From Yamagishiella unicocca (Eukaryota > Chlorophyta > Chlorophyceae > Chlamydomonadales > Volvocaceae), in assembly GCA_003116995.1 (NCBI GenBank), contig BDSL01000075.1:248001-312000 (forward strand): a stretch of DNA of 64,000 nucleotides. Reading direction: 5' to 3'. Both the position numbers and the translations under genes were made by a program. This document shows positions 12,101 to 23,400 of the stretch, piece after piece (positions within the stretch are counted from its first letter, which is position 1; the number at the start of each line of letters is the position of its first letter). The notes below the pieces were generated by a model. The model did no database searches. It was not told the origin of the DNA and was given only the letters and a program-made list of their open reading frames with translations.

Positions 12101-14422
12101 ACACACACACACGTAGCCATGCGCCAACTATCCTGTCCCATCGCGTAAACGTTTTTTATGCCAACCCCCCCGTAGCTACTGGATGACTTGACGCGCGCCT
12201 CCGCCAGCAACTTCACTTTCTGGGGCCCCGGCGGCCTGACCGCCAGGGCTGAGGTGCCGCCGGGGGCCGAAGCAGCGCTGGCGAAGCGCCGCGCTGGCCT
12301 GGCGGCAGCGGGCCCCGCGGCGGCAGCGGCGGCGGCGGTGCTGCCAGACGGGCGACAGACGGCCACTGGGGCAGGCACCGCCGCAGGCGGCGGCGCGGGC
12401 GGCGGCGCTCACTTGGGAGAGACTCGGATGGGGGGGATCGCGACGACTGCAGCCAACACGGGTTGGACGGCGGCGAGGGAGGTGGCGGCGTCGGGTTTTA
12501 GAGCGCCCGAGTCGCTGGCGCCCGCCGCCCAGGCCTTGCGCCGTACAATTGACCCCGACGTTGACGGCGCCGGGCCCGCCGCCGGGCCCGTCCTGACCGC
12601 GGCGGAGGCGGAGGCGGCGGAGGCGGCGTACGGCGACGTGGCAAGGGGTGGCGGCGACGCCGGTAGTGCGGCGGCGCGGGAGGCGATACTGCAGCGCAGC
12701 AGCGATGAGGCGCTGCGCGCTGCGGCGGAGCGGCGTGCTGTCAGCCGCGCCCGGGAGCAGGCCTTCTGGGACAAGCACCGGGCGTTCAGAGAGTCACGAA
12801 AGGCGAGTAGGGCGTGGGTCCTGGAATTCGCCTGGGAGGGATCGCCTCGTGCCACTTAGGAGTCGATGGGGGCAGCGCATCCCACAGCTTACAACTGCAA
12901 CCGCAACCGCAATGCCAACCGCAACTGCAACTGAAATCTGCGCCCCCAGGACGCGGACGAGGAGGATGTGCGGGACCAGGCATCGGGCGCTGCGGCTCGA
13001 AAGGGCACACAGGCTGGCGGGCCGCCGCGGCCGCCGCGCGCCCCGCAGTTCGGAGCCTCTTCGCTTTTGGCGCGACCCACGGGTCTCCTCGGCAAAGGCG
13101 GCGCGGCGCGGCCGTTACTGAAGGCTCCTGCGGCGGGCAAGAAGACGGCCGCTGCGGGGGCCAAGGCGAACAAGGCCGCAGGAGCCGCGTCTAAGGCCGC
13201 GGCTCCTGGAGCTTCCAAGGCTGCCAAAACGAAGGCGACCAAGGCAAGCAAAGCGGCGGCGCTTGCGGAGGGCACGGACGGGGCTGACGAAGCGCCGGAG
13301 GCTGGCGCGGCGGCAGCCGCGACAGCACCGGCTCCAAGGCCCCAAAAGCGTTCTGCCAAAGCAGCCGCGGCCGTGGGGCCAGACGGTGCCCCGGTCAAGA
13401 AGCGCGCGAAGCCGACACCGGCCGTGGTAGCGACAGCCGCAGCCGCAGCGATAGTGGCACAGGCCGTGCCATCAGAAGTGGCGGCGGCGGCCGCTGAGCA
13501 ACCGCCTGCGGCAGACAGCGCGCCGTCGAACACCGCCGCTGCCGCCGACGGCGCTGCCGCCGTCGCCGCGGACATGTATGACAACAACAACGATGTGGAC
13601 GATTTCGAACACCCGGCTCCTGTCGTCACCATCGCCAAGAAGCCTTCGGCGGCTGCCCCCAAGGGTGCCAAGGGCCAGGGCGCGAGTGCGAAGCGCCAGG
13701 CGGTGGCAGCCGCCCCAGCGGCAGAGGTGGAGCAGGCGGGCGCTGCGGCGGCGGTGGCCGATGCAACAGCGGCTGCGGCGGGCGGTGAGGCCGGCGCCCC
13801 TGCAGCAGCCGTTAAGGAGTCGCGGAAGCGCACCAAGGCTTCGGACCTGGACGTGGCGGCTGTTGAGGCCAAGGTACGACATCTATACACAGCTGTACGG
13901 CGAAACGCAAGGGGTTTTGATTCCTGGGATGTCCGCTCCCGACCCAAAGTTCACAACCTCAGCCTTGGAGACAGATCGCATGCCGTACCTCCTGACCTTG
14001 CCGAAACTTGCGCCCCTCCGTTCATAATCAGCATACACAGGCATACGAAGCGCCCTTCGGGCACCGCCACGGAGCAAAAATGTCTGTAAACGACTCCGCC
14101 TCTTTGGTTCCTCCGTGGCACAATGCCTTCGGTTCGATGCGCTCGTCTCAGCCCCCTCCATGCTCCGGGCACCCCGCCTCCGCGTGCCTGTCTTGCCCCG
14201 CAGGTATTGGCGGCTGCCGCCTCCGGGCGCTTGAGCGACCTGACACTGCCCGAGATGCAGTGCTGGCTGCGGGTGCGCAAGGCGCCCGTGAGCGGCAAGA
14301 AGGCGGACGTGGAGGCCCGGCTCGCGGCGCTGCTGGGCCCCGCACTGGCGGCGGCGACAGCGGGCCCAACGGGGGCAACAGTCGCGGCGGTGGCTCAGCT
14401 GGACACGGCGATAGCAGTGTGA
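9114..14422 (+). CDS. SAP-domain protein with Ala/Lys-rich region, 966 residues
   Basis: Eight exons: 9114-9365, 9478-9665, 10305-10441, 10660-10945, 11671-11938, 12176-12802, 12950-13873 and 14204-14422, totalling 967 codons with every phase matching. Residues 1-390 form a globular part with blocks such as QQQVTVVVSGKASAAAGYKA and GPMWVRCNFLEAQPGRYSVV. Residues about 587-894 are dominated by Ala, Lys and Pro, histone H1-like, with basic clusters (KKRAKP) that look like nuclear localisation signals. The last exon holds a SAP motif (LSDLTLPEMQCWLRVRK, then GKKADVEARLAALL), a DNA-binding helix-extended-helix fold. I infer a nuclear chromatin or DNA-repair role. The order of blocks in the N-terminal half reminds me of the DUF4708 (C18orf63-like) family, which is speculative. 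Exon 6 probably ends at a GC donor. A break into two genes near 10.95-11.67 kb is possible but the phases argue against it. Confidence 0.75.
9773..9840. repeat. Short direct repeats, GATCTGGGTCAGGCCAT
   Basis: Two near-identical copies of GATCTGGGTCAGGCCAT followed by a partial third (GGGTCAGGCCA). They lie in intron 2 of the SAP-domain gene. Confidence 0.7.
9998..10124. repeat. 28-bp minisatellite, about 4.5 copies
   Basis: Tandem copies of a 28-bp unit with core GATGTGGGTCGGTAAACG followed by TCTAATTGC. The first copy is the most diverged. It lies in intron 2 of the SAP-domain gene. Confidence 0.85.
11065..11275. repeat. GGCGGGGAG minisatellite in intron
   Basis: About 200 bp of 9-bp GGCGGGGAG units interrupted by CAGGGTCCA segments. 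The G runs are all on the plus strand, which is the sense strand of the SAP-domain gene, so the intron RNA would be G-quadruplex-prone. Confidence 0.9.
11534..11577 (+). repeat. Dispersed intronic element, copy 2
   Basis: Contains CGGCCGTGGATTCGCGGAT preceded by CGCCCATGATTTGT, matching the minus strand of 148-189. It lies in intron 4 of the SAP-domain gene, upstream of the exon 5 acceptor, in the sense direction. Confidence 0.75.
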
Positions 14423-14425
14423 ACA

Positions 14426-15376
14426 AAGCAAACGCTATGGAGAGAGCCGCGTGGCCGAAGCAGGCAGGCACGGGGCGTACGATCGTGCGCGTGATTGTCA
14501 TTATCCCGGCGGAATGTTCTAGCGAGAAAGCAAACTACGTGTCGTACAACGTGAACTGTCCCGCTGTCTCTTGCTGGATCATATGTATTATTCAAAAGTA
14601 TATGAAGGTTGGCATGGCTGTGCACTAAGCCCCGGCGAAGAATACCAAGGAAGATGCAAATCGTGAGGCGCGAGCCGTCGTACAGATGAATGTCGTGCGG
14701 AGGCGCGTGCACGTTGTTCGGTGTCTGGTGTCACCCGTCATGGTCTTGATATACTCTCAGAACATTGTCGCGCGATCAACATAACAAACCAACCAGTCTT
14801 GCATGGGTCTTCCTCGAAACCTCCCCGGCACGGGCAACTTTCGTCGCAAGTGCTGCCTGCCACGCAGCCCGAAGATGGACTCAGCAGCTCGAAGGGAGGA
14901 GGCCTACGCCCAATCCACAATGTAACATAAGACGTCGCGAGGAGGGGGACGAAGGCCAGCCGAGCAGCTCACACCACGTCACTACTGCAGTCAAACTTAG
15001 TACGCCTCTGCGCAAGAAAGGCACACCAGGATTGTTCACCGCCACCGTGACCACCCGATAAACCTCCGCAGTCCGCGCAACCACCAGCTAAAAACGGCAT
15101 GAACGATGTACGACGCGGATTGCCGTACTGCAGATGCATGCCTCTTCAGGATGCGTACGACGCCCCGAGCTCGGGCGCCGTTGCCGCCAGCCGTACCATG
15201 ACTGACACGCGACAAGAGGCGCCCCTAGCTACCGTTTATTTACGGAACTTTGCAAGTAGGAATGCCACCACGAACAAGCCAATAAAATGCAGCAATTTTC
15301 CGCCGAGCCCTACCAGCTGCGCGTCTGCGGACCTGATGTCGTACTACCGCATGCGATGCCCACCTCGTCCGTGCGG
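14426..15376. other. Convergent 3' flanks, no gene seen
   Basis: Between two convergent stop codons. It should contain the 3' UTRs of both neighbours. A fragment at 14803-14824 (GGGTCTTCCTCGAAACC) matches part of the inverted repeat found at 28452-28514. Confidence 0.5.
14921..14925 (+). terminator. Candidate TGTAA polyadenylation signal for the SAP-domain gene
   Basis: TGTAA about 500 nt after the stop codon at 14422, on the correct strand. Confidence 0.45.
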
Positions 15377-16732
15377 TTACTGCTCCGATTTGGCCGGCGG
15401 CGGCGCCTCCCGCAGCACCGTGAAGATGCTCCGAAACTGCTGCGGCGTCATGCGCACGTGCTTGAGCTCGCCATCCGTCGCCTTCGACGTAGGGAAGGAG
15501 GGAAGACTCAATACGGCAACCCTGTCATCTGTATACGTCAGAGCGTTAACGAATCTCGCCCTCCCTCCTTCAACTTTTAGGAACCCATATCCCATCCCTT
15601 GCATTCCGACCCACCTTCCCTCCTTCCGTCAACTCGAGTCTCTCGTACTGCTTCTTCGTCACATGTTAGATAACTACCGCACACGGCATGGCAGTACAGC
15701 ACGGCTCTCCTCAGCAATGAAACCCTCCCCCCCCCGGCACCCTTGCCCCTTCCCCCCGCGGCCCCTTTCCGCCCACCTGCGTATACAGTGGTTGCATGAT
15801 GCGCTCCCAGCTGCCTTCGCCGAAAAGCTGCCCCACCAGCTGGTCGTTGCTCAGGTCGATCTGCTTCAGGTCCTCCGAAACCAGGTAGTATACCATGCCT
15901 TCGCGACCGAGCAGCAGCATCGAGCCTGACGGAGGTAGGGCAGAGGATGCGGTTTGCGAGGGGCAGCGGCAGGCCTCAGCGATCGGCAGCAGGAACGCTC
16001 CCATTCAGAGACCTGGTTGGAGGTGGCTAAATAGTCGCAATGCGGGGCTCGAAGAAGCAGTGCCCCAGCGCGTCTTGCGATTGCGACTACTGGACTTGCT
16101 GGCCTTCAAAGCAACGTGGCAGCCATATCCTTTCCTCTCCTAACGGGTTCCCCCTCAATCCCCTCTCCTCAGCCATGAGGTGCCCATTATACCAGCGGAC
16201 CTACCCTCAACATAGCCGTCGAGCTTAGTCTCCATCCAGGTGTCGCTGTCCTTGCCGTGCAACATAACTCTCCCATCGAAACGGCGCCGAAAGTTCTTGG
16301 AGGCCCGGAACTTTTCAAGGGCAGCCACGTCCTCCACTTCTTCGGTGGTGCTGGAGGCGTACGATCGGTTCCCAAGAGGTGACCCCTGGGTCATGTTGAC
16401 ATTAGGAGTTAAACCAACGCCTAGCGCTTGCCCATGCGTGCTATGTTGTGATTTGTATGATCCTCAGAATTCGTACACAAGGCCGGGCCTGTCCATTGAC
16501 AAAGCCCAACCCATTACGGGGTCCACCAACTAGTTTGCACTTACGTCTGCGCCAAAAGGAGCTGCATGCAAATGTGCTGAGCTTAGGATGGCACCCGCCT
16601 CGTTTGCATTCCTCCTGAGCCCTGTTGCGTGAAATGGAGGGGACGCGAGCGCGGCATGGACGCGCACGCTGCACTCGCCGAAGACGGACAAAACGAACCT
16701 GACAGCGCTGCCACGCGTAGAAATACCGACAT
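15377..16732 (-). CDS. 190-residue protein with organelle-type presequence, unknown function
   Basis: Four exons: 16595-16732, 16205-16385, 15777-15925 and 15377-15481 (stop TAA); phases 0, 1, 0 join exactly. The first exon begins MSVFLRVAALSGSFC and is rich in Ala, Ser, Arg with no acidic residues, like a mitochondrial or plastid presequence. The mature part has basic and acidic blocks (EEVEDVAALEKFRASKNFRRR, truncated here to the main motif EKFRASKNFRRR), then MLLLGREGMVYYLVSEDL and a C-terminal MTPQQFRSIFTVLREAPPP. There is no transmembrane segment or catalytic motif that I recognise. Lineage-specific small subunits of mitochondrial complexes in these algae look like this, but that is only a suggestion. 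Its 5' end is 430 bp from the divergent protease gene. Confidence 0.75.
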
Positions 16733-17005
16733 GGACCTATTTCGTATGCTTATATGTGTTTTTTCAATGGCACAAGCAGCCACGGGCAGGTTTGGTTTAT
16801 CCCGCGTAGAAGTGTTGGAACTTGCGCAGGAGGAAAAAGAGACCGAACAGGTTAAGTTCAGTAGATTAATTTTATCGACTTTGGGAAGCTGCTGCGGTGT
16901 CATGATTTCAGGCCAGAATCTTGGAGCAGGCACACGCTGACGCGCCAACCACCTCACGAGAGTCGCAATCGGCATCACGCTAAAAACGCCGTCAACCCCG
17001 ACCTT

Positions 17006-17048
17006 GTTATACATAAAACCTCAGCTTTACTCTGCCGTGTATAATAGG
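17006..17048 (+). promoter_or_regulatory. TATA-like elements of the cysteine protease promoter
   Basis: Two AT-rich blocks, TTATACATAAAA at 17006 and TGTATAATAG at 17039, lie 115-155 bp before the ATG at 17163. Either could serve as a TATA box. The intergenic region is shared with the divergent gene ending at 16732. Confidence 0.4.
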
Positions 17049-17162
17049 GTTGATCTGCGCTCTGAAACGTCTTCCCGAGGGCTTGCCTCAGGAGCCCTAG
17101 CTCCGTCATCTGCCTCGTTGGAGGCTTGGCCCCTCAGGCGCACGTCTTTTCCAGCCACCCTC

Positions 17163-19038
17163 ATGACGTCTGCGAGGTTATTGGTCGCTGCCATGTTGGT
17201 GGCGGCCAGTTGCTGTGCTGGTGCGGTGCCTGACCATCTGCTCCGCCAGCAGCACTCGCAGCTTCTGCTTGAAGCTCAGTCTAATCCTCTGGCAGTCTTC
17301 ACGACTTGGGTGCAGCAGCATGCCAAGTCTTACATGGAGGACGCGACGGAGTTTAACACGCGTTTTTCGGTGTGGCTCGAGAACCTTGAATACATCCTCG
17401 AATACAACGCGCGTACCACGTCGCATTGGCTACACCTTAACCACCTAGCGGATCTGACGACCGAGGAGTACCGGGCTCATTACTTGGGCTACGACAACGT
17501 GGCTCGTCTGGCGCGCAACAATCTGCAGTCCAGCCCGTTCATGTACGCGAACGTGGACGCCGAGAAGCTCCCAGTCGCTGTGGACTGGCGCCAAAAAGGT
17601 GCTGTGGCTGAAGTCAAGAACCAGGGCCAGTGCGGCTCCTGCTGGGCGTTCGCTACCACAGGCAGCGTGGAGGGCATCAATGCCATCGTCACCAAGGAGC
17701 TTGTGGCGCTCAGCGAGCAGGAGCTCATTGATTGCGACACGGAGGAGGACAAGGGATGCAGCGGTGGCCTGATGGACTACGCCTACACTTGGATTATTAA
17801 GAACAAGGGCATTGACACCGAGGAGGACTACCCCTACGTAGCCGAGGACGGCACCTGCATCGGACCCAAGAAGAACCGCCGCGTCGTCACCATCGATGCC
17901 TACGAGGACGTTCCCGCCAACGATGAGGTGTCGCTTAAGAAGGCCGCAGCTCACCAGCCCGTGGCTGTGGCCATCGAGGCCGACACTAAGTCGTTCCAGC
18001 TGTACGGCGGTGGCGTGTACGACGACCCTACCTGCGGCACTTCCCTCGACCACGGCGTGCTGGTCGTTGGTTACGGCAAAGACCCCAAGGCCGGCAACTT
18101 CTGGATCGTCAAGAACAGCTGGGGTCCGGAGTGGGGTGATGCGGGCTACATCCGCCTGAAGATGGGATCTACGGAGGCCGAGGGCTTGTGCGGTATTGCC
18201 ATGGCACCGTCTTACCCCGTCAAGAAGGGCCCCAACCCGCCGACCCCCGGCCCGACTCCCGGCCCCAAGCCCGGCCCCAAGCCCGGTCCGGCACCGTCGC
18301 CCTCGCCGTCGCCCTCCGTGCAGTGTGATAGCGACAATGAGTGCCCCGCTGGCAGCACCTGCTGCTGCGTCAGCATGATTTTCAACATGTGCTTCCAGGT
18401 ACGTCGGGGCGAAAGGGGCCTGAAGAGGTGCCTGTGCGTTAGCTGGGCCTGGGGGCCTTGGTAAAGCTGCAGCTTACGTATGAACTATAACTTTTTGTCC
18501 AAGCGAATTCCTTGTTGTGGGGGTGGTAAATGCAAGGGAACAGGTTGTGTAAAATTAAGCTATGTACTAAATCGACCATGATATGTTTGCTGTCGCATTG
18601 ATATCTCTTGCCGCTGTGAAGTGGTATGTAGTAGCGGAGGTGGGCCGCCTAGCAATTGATCTATGTGATAGGAGGTCTGCTCCGCATTGACCTCGGTCCT
18701 GAAACGTAGCTCAGGCTCCCTTGTTCGGCCTCCATGTTTGACCGCGCCCGTAGGACATTTCCCAGCCCTGCAATCCAACCGCATCTCTGCCCCCCTCGCA
18801 CCCTTCCGCCGTCTCGCAGTGGGGCTGCTGCCCGATGCCGAAGGCCACCTGCTGCGACGACAACGAACACTGCTGCCCCACGGACCTGCCCGTCTGCGAC
18901 ACGGACGCCGGCCGCTGCCTGCCCAAGGCCGGCGTCATGTTGGGCTCCCAGCCTTGGGCGCGCAAGACGCCCGCTCTGCGGACCTCACGGAACAGCATCT
19001 TCGGCCGAGGCTTCACGCGCAACAACGCGGTTGTGTAG
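17163..19038 (+). CDS. Papain-family (C1A) cysteine protease with C-terminal granulin domain, RD21-type
   Basis: Two exons, 17163-18398 and 18820-19038, phase 0; 484 residues. Order: hydrophobic signal peptide at residues 4-22 (LLVAAMLVAASCCAGAV); an I29 inhibitor prodomain with the ERFNIN-like pattern around FTTWVQQHAKSYMEDATEFN; the mature domain from about residue 136 (LPVAVDWRQKGAV); catalytic Cys160 in QCGSCWAF, His297 in LDHGVLVVGYG, and Asn318 in NSWG; a Pro/Gly/Lys linker; and a Cys-rich granulin module split by the intron (CDSDNECPAGSTCC, then CCDDNEHCCP). This is the architecture of plant RD21-type proteases, which are vacuolar or lysosomal and are activated by removal of the prodomain. 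All catalytic residues are present, so it should be active. The frame is open upstream of the ATG, but the signal peptide supports this start. Confidence 0.96.
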
Positions 19039-19041
19039 AGC

Positions 19042-20492
19042 AGCGACGAGGACGCATACATTGTACTAGATGATAGCCCCGTAGCCCCGAGGCATGTATG
19101 GTGCGCTCGCACACGGTAGCGATGGCTGCACTGTATTGCAGTTTGGAGACCGTCCGTCTTCCTGTCGTAGCTGCCTGCGGTTTTTCCCGCCGCGCATCAG
19201 GATAGAGAGAAAGCTGGGCTGCCTTGCAGGCGTGCCAGGACAGTTTCCTATCTGTTTAAGGGCTAGGCGATTCAGATTTCGCAGAGGAAAGTGTTACAGT
19301 ACAGGCGGAAGTGTATGATGCTGCGCCATACGGCGCCGCGTCGTTTAGTACATGCTCCTTTCGGACGGCTTTGGGCCAATCCGGTTATTGACACAGCGGT
19401 GACCGGATAGAATATGTACAGTAGTGATCTGATGGCCGGAAGGAGGGGGGTGAAGCGCTTCTGGCGACAGCGGCGCGTTGCTGCTGCTGCAAGTAGACCT
19501 GGACACGACGGATGTAGATCATCCCAGGTCTGCGACCCGAGCGGACAGAAGACAGTTGAGCTTCACTCGTGCTTTCTCTGATCATTGGCTGTTTTTGGCA
19601 CATGTACCCGTGCGCATGGCACGCGGACGTTGCCGAAGGAGGGCTGGATTAGCACGGACGTGTCAGCTGAGTAGCCTAAAACCTAAATGTTTGCCGCACT
19701 GCCGTGTTGTCTGATTCAATGTCGTACTTCATACCGGCGGTCGGCAATCTGTTGTACACTACGCACGATGTGCAACCTCCCCTGGTGTTCCCGCCATGAG
19801 TCATTTCCATTTCCGGCGGGAACGTTTTCTGGGTGCCGCCAACATTGGCGTGGTTCGAGGGATGTGGGTGGGCGGGCCGCTATGGCAACCACGCCAGAGG
19901 GAATGATCGTGGGCTACAGTCATGGCGCTCTGTTGAAACGATGGAATTTGTAACTTCCTTACGACGTCGATTGTTTATTGACTGTGGCCCCCCTAACGCC
20001 ATGCAGCAGATCGCAGCAGCCCAAGCGAATGGCTGGCTGGATATGATGTAGGCCGATGCAGGCATTTGGGTAGGATCAAAATGCGCATACATTCTGCCCA
20101 TCTCCACACACATGAAGTAGCGCGCGCGATCTTCCAAAAGGTGCGCCAGCAAAACAATGTAGGCGGGGTTATACGGTTAGGGTTCACTCCTGGTTGGGCA
20201 TGTTAGCAGTTTGCTTCATGGACTATATGTTGATGGGATTTTAGGTGTTATTTTATGATGACGAAGGGCTGCCTCGCTGCCAGTCTGATGATGGACGGCA
20301 ACATGGGCGGCGTTCAAAGTGCAAAGAGTACGGCACCGCGACAGGTTGACTTGAAACGCGATTATGTGTAATTACACAGTAGCCCTGGTTTCATCCGTGT
20401 TACAGGGGCAGGCTGCCGCATAGCGCTGCACCGACACCGGTGCCTGCCCCGCTTAATTCCGAAATTGTGCTTTTACTGTTCATCCTAGGACA
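19042..20492. other. Intergenic, no gene seen
   Basis: About 1.45 kb of lower-GC sequence between two plus-strand genes. It holds the protease 3' UTR and the promoter of the next gene. No open frame here has a recognisable feature. Confidence 0.5.
19949..19953 (+). terminator. Candidate TGTAA polyadenylation signal for the protease gene
   Basis: First clear TGTAA on the plus strand after the protease stop codon, about 910 nt downstream. A 3' UTR of that length is long but not unusual for these algae. Confidence 0.35.
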
Positions 20493-23400
20493 ATGCTTAC
20501 TGCTTTAGGAATTGAAAGCCAGGGCATGGCACAGCTAGCGTATGGCACCTTCCGTGTGGTGCGAAGTCCTGCGTGTGTCCGCATTTCGCGCTTGCCGTTA
20601 GTATGCAGATTGGGTTCTGATGGAGACGGCCATAAACAGCGTCACAGCGCTGGAGCAAGGACCAGCGCGGCCCGGGCATCCGCCGCTCCCGCCAATGCCC
20701 CGCCTCCCGCCGCGGAACCAACCGCCATACTTGTCGATGAGCCTCTTTCGCCCATGGACGTCGACCAGGAGCTTTGGGCAGTCCTCGATATGTGCTCGGA
20801 CGATGAGCTCGAGGCGCTTTACAACATCCTGCACGCGACATCGCCCTTCAGCCCGATACTCAAGAGCCTCGTGGTACGGCTTATAGGATCATCACACACC
20901 AAAGGCGTCTCATCACACAACCAAATAGCGACACAGAGCCGCAAGAAATTAGTGCCGGTGCACCGCGCATGCCGGCAGTTCGGGGCTCGGGCGGTGCGTC
21001 CGTCACGCCAGCGAACCCGCTGACTAAAGCGACACGGGGCGCCATGCGTGGGCTGCGGGTCGAGCTGACAGTCTACGCCGCCGTAACCCCTCAACACCCG
21101 TGCTGGCCGCGGCTCCTGCTCTTCCTGCCCCTCCACGCCATCCCCCCAGACCACCCTCACCACACGCAACCACGATTGGCAGCTGCGACGCCAACCCGCT
21201 GTCTCCATCTTACTGGCTGCCCCTCCCCTCCCGTTGACGCCCCCATGCCTCCCCTCCCCCTCCCCCTCCCCCATGCCACGCAACCATGTGTCCGAAGACT
21301 ATGCGCCAGCTGCACTTCCCACGTTGAGTAACCGGGTCTTTTCGCCCTCCCCCTTTCGCGGCGCCTCAGGTGGAGCGTAACGAGCCTGCGCTGGTGTCGC
21401 AGCGGGGCCGCCGCAGCGTCATGCACAAGGTGGAGGCGCACTTCCGCTTCCTGGCCGCGGACTCGGCGCACCTGCTGCGGGGGGCGCGGCCGGGCTACCG
21501 GGAGGTGCTGCTCAACGTCCGGGACAAGTAAGCGAAGAGCGAACAAGCGAGCGGGTCAATAGCCGCAGCCCGGTACACACACGCACACACTCCTACACGG
21601 GTTGATAGAAGCAGTCTGGGGCATAAAGGCCGGAACTTTTGGTTTGTGTGTGTCCGCGGTGAGAGTTGCATTTGCCCAGGTTGGCGGCTCACGCCGGGGA
21701 CTGGCACGTGAGCCCCACTCCCACCTACGCGTCGCGTGCGAATTTGACAAAGTCGTACTTGTACGGCGGCCCTCGGCGACCCGTGTCGCGGCGCAAAACA
21801 CACAGATTGGACATCCGCTGCTCGCGCAACTTGTCGACCTTCGACCTGGAGACGGAAATCTTCCTGCACATCCTGGCCAACTGCGTCGAGTACGTCCACG
21901 GGCCAGAACACGACGCCTCCGGGGTCGACCCCTCGCGCGCCGCCTCGTTCGCGACACTCACCACCGTAGACGTGACGGCGCCGGGGTCGGGACCCGCGGG
22001 CAGCAGCAGGTGCGGGCGGGAGCGGAAGGGAGGGAGTTGCAGCGCCCTGCCCGCATGTCAGACGGCGGCTGAGGGGCGGGAGGGTGGTAATCACATCGAG
22101 GATCTAGAGGGCGGATGAGCGGCGGCAATAGGCGGGTAGGCTGGCTTTGGGCATCGGAGGAGAGTTGAAGGTTGGGTGTTCGGTGTTATGCCGACAGTTC
22201 GGATCTGGATCTGGGTCAAGTCCTGGTCGTACGCTAGAACCTCACCCGCTCCTCGCGCTCTCCCTACGCCAGTGCCAGCTCCTCCACTGGCGGCGGCGGC
22301 GGCGGGGGAAGCTCCTCCTCCTCGTCGTCCTCGTCCTCCTCGTCGTCGGCCTACAGCGGCCAGAACTGGACCGAGCGCGTGACTGCTCCGTTCCGGCTGG
22401 GGCTGAAGGACCTGGCGCCCACGCTGCTCAACCTGGCAGGGGTGGTGACGGTGACCAAGGTGGGCCGCCCGCTTCCCGCACTCACGATACCAGCCCCCCC
22501 AAAGCCCCATCGTGTTACATCGCACTCACCACCTCCGCCCGCTCGAACTTACCCGCTCCTATCTCCCCCTCCCCACCCCGCCCCCGTGTCGGTTCGTGCC
22601 CTGTCTGTCGTGTGGTCGCAGGTGGGCCAGCAGGCCACCCAGCAGCTGGCCGCCAACCTGGTGTGCAACCACGTGCGCTACCAGGCAGCGCTGAGGGCAG
22701 CCACCGGCGGTATGGGCGGCCTGGGGCTGGCGGCCAAGGGCGCGGTGGCTGGCTGGGGCAAGCAGGCGGTGCTGGAGGTACGTGTCACAGCCCCTTGCTA
22801 TATCCCCCCCCCTTCCGCTCACCACAACCTCCTTGCCGCCCCGCCCCCGCTTACCACAACCTCCTTGCTGCCCCGCCCCCGCTCACCACAACCTCCTTGC
22901 TGCCCCGCCCCCGCTCACCACACCGTCGTAGCTGTCCCCTGGTCACCACTCCCCGTCCGACCTGCTCCTGCTCCTGCTGCCGCCCTTGTCCGGGGCTCCG
23001 GTCCTCGTCCCCTGCTCCTGCCCCCTAGCCAGCGATCCCCTACCTTCCGCCTCGCTCCTGTCGTCTCCCCCTGCTGCGGGGGTTCTCCTTAACCCCCCTG
23101 CTGCTGCTGCTGCTGCTTCCAGGCCGCCCAGCGCAGCCTGACGGCCGCCACTGCCCGCTACTCGGCGCTCCGAGGGGCGCTGTCGTTCATGGGCCCGCTG
23201 CTGTGGGGCTGGCTGGCGGTGGACCTGGCGCTCAAGGCCATAGGGCCCGACTACGCCCGGGTGGTGCGGGCGGTGTTCCTGTTGTCACAGGTGTGCGGCG
23301 AGAAGACCCGCTGACACGACCGAGGGCAGAAGCTAGTTGGCAAATAGTTTCCGAGCACACGGTTGTGTGCGTGGGGGGGAGAGAGGGTTAAGGGAAGCCC

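Noticed and set aside
12968..14089. 373-codon frame as a separate small gene
   Set aside because: It is the seventh exon of the SAP-domain gene read through the donor at 13873; its apparent start is a GTG within the exon.
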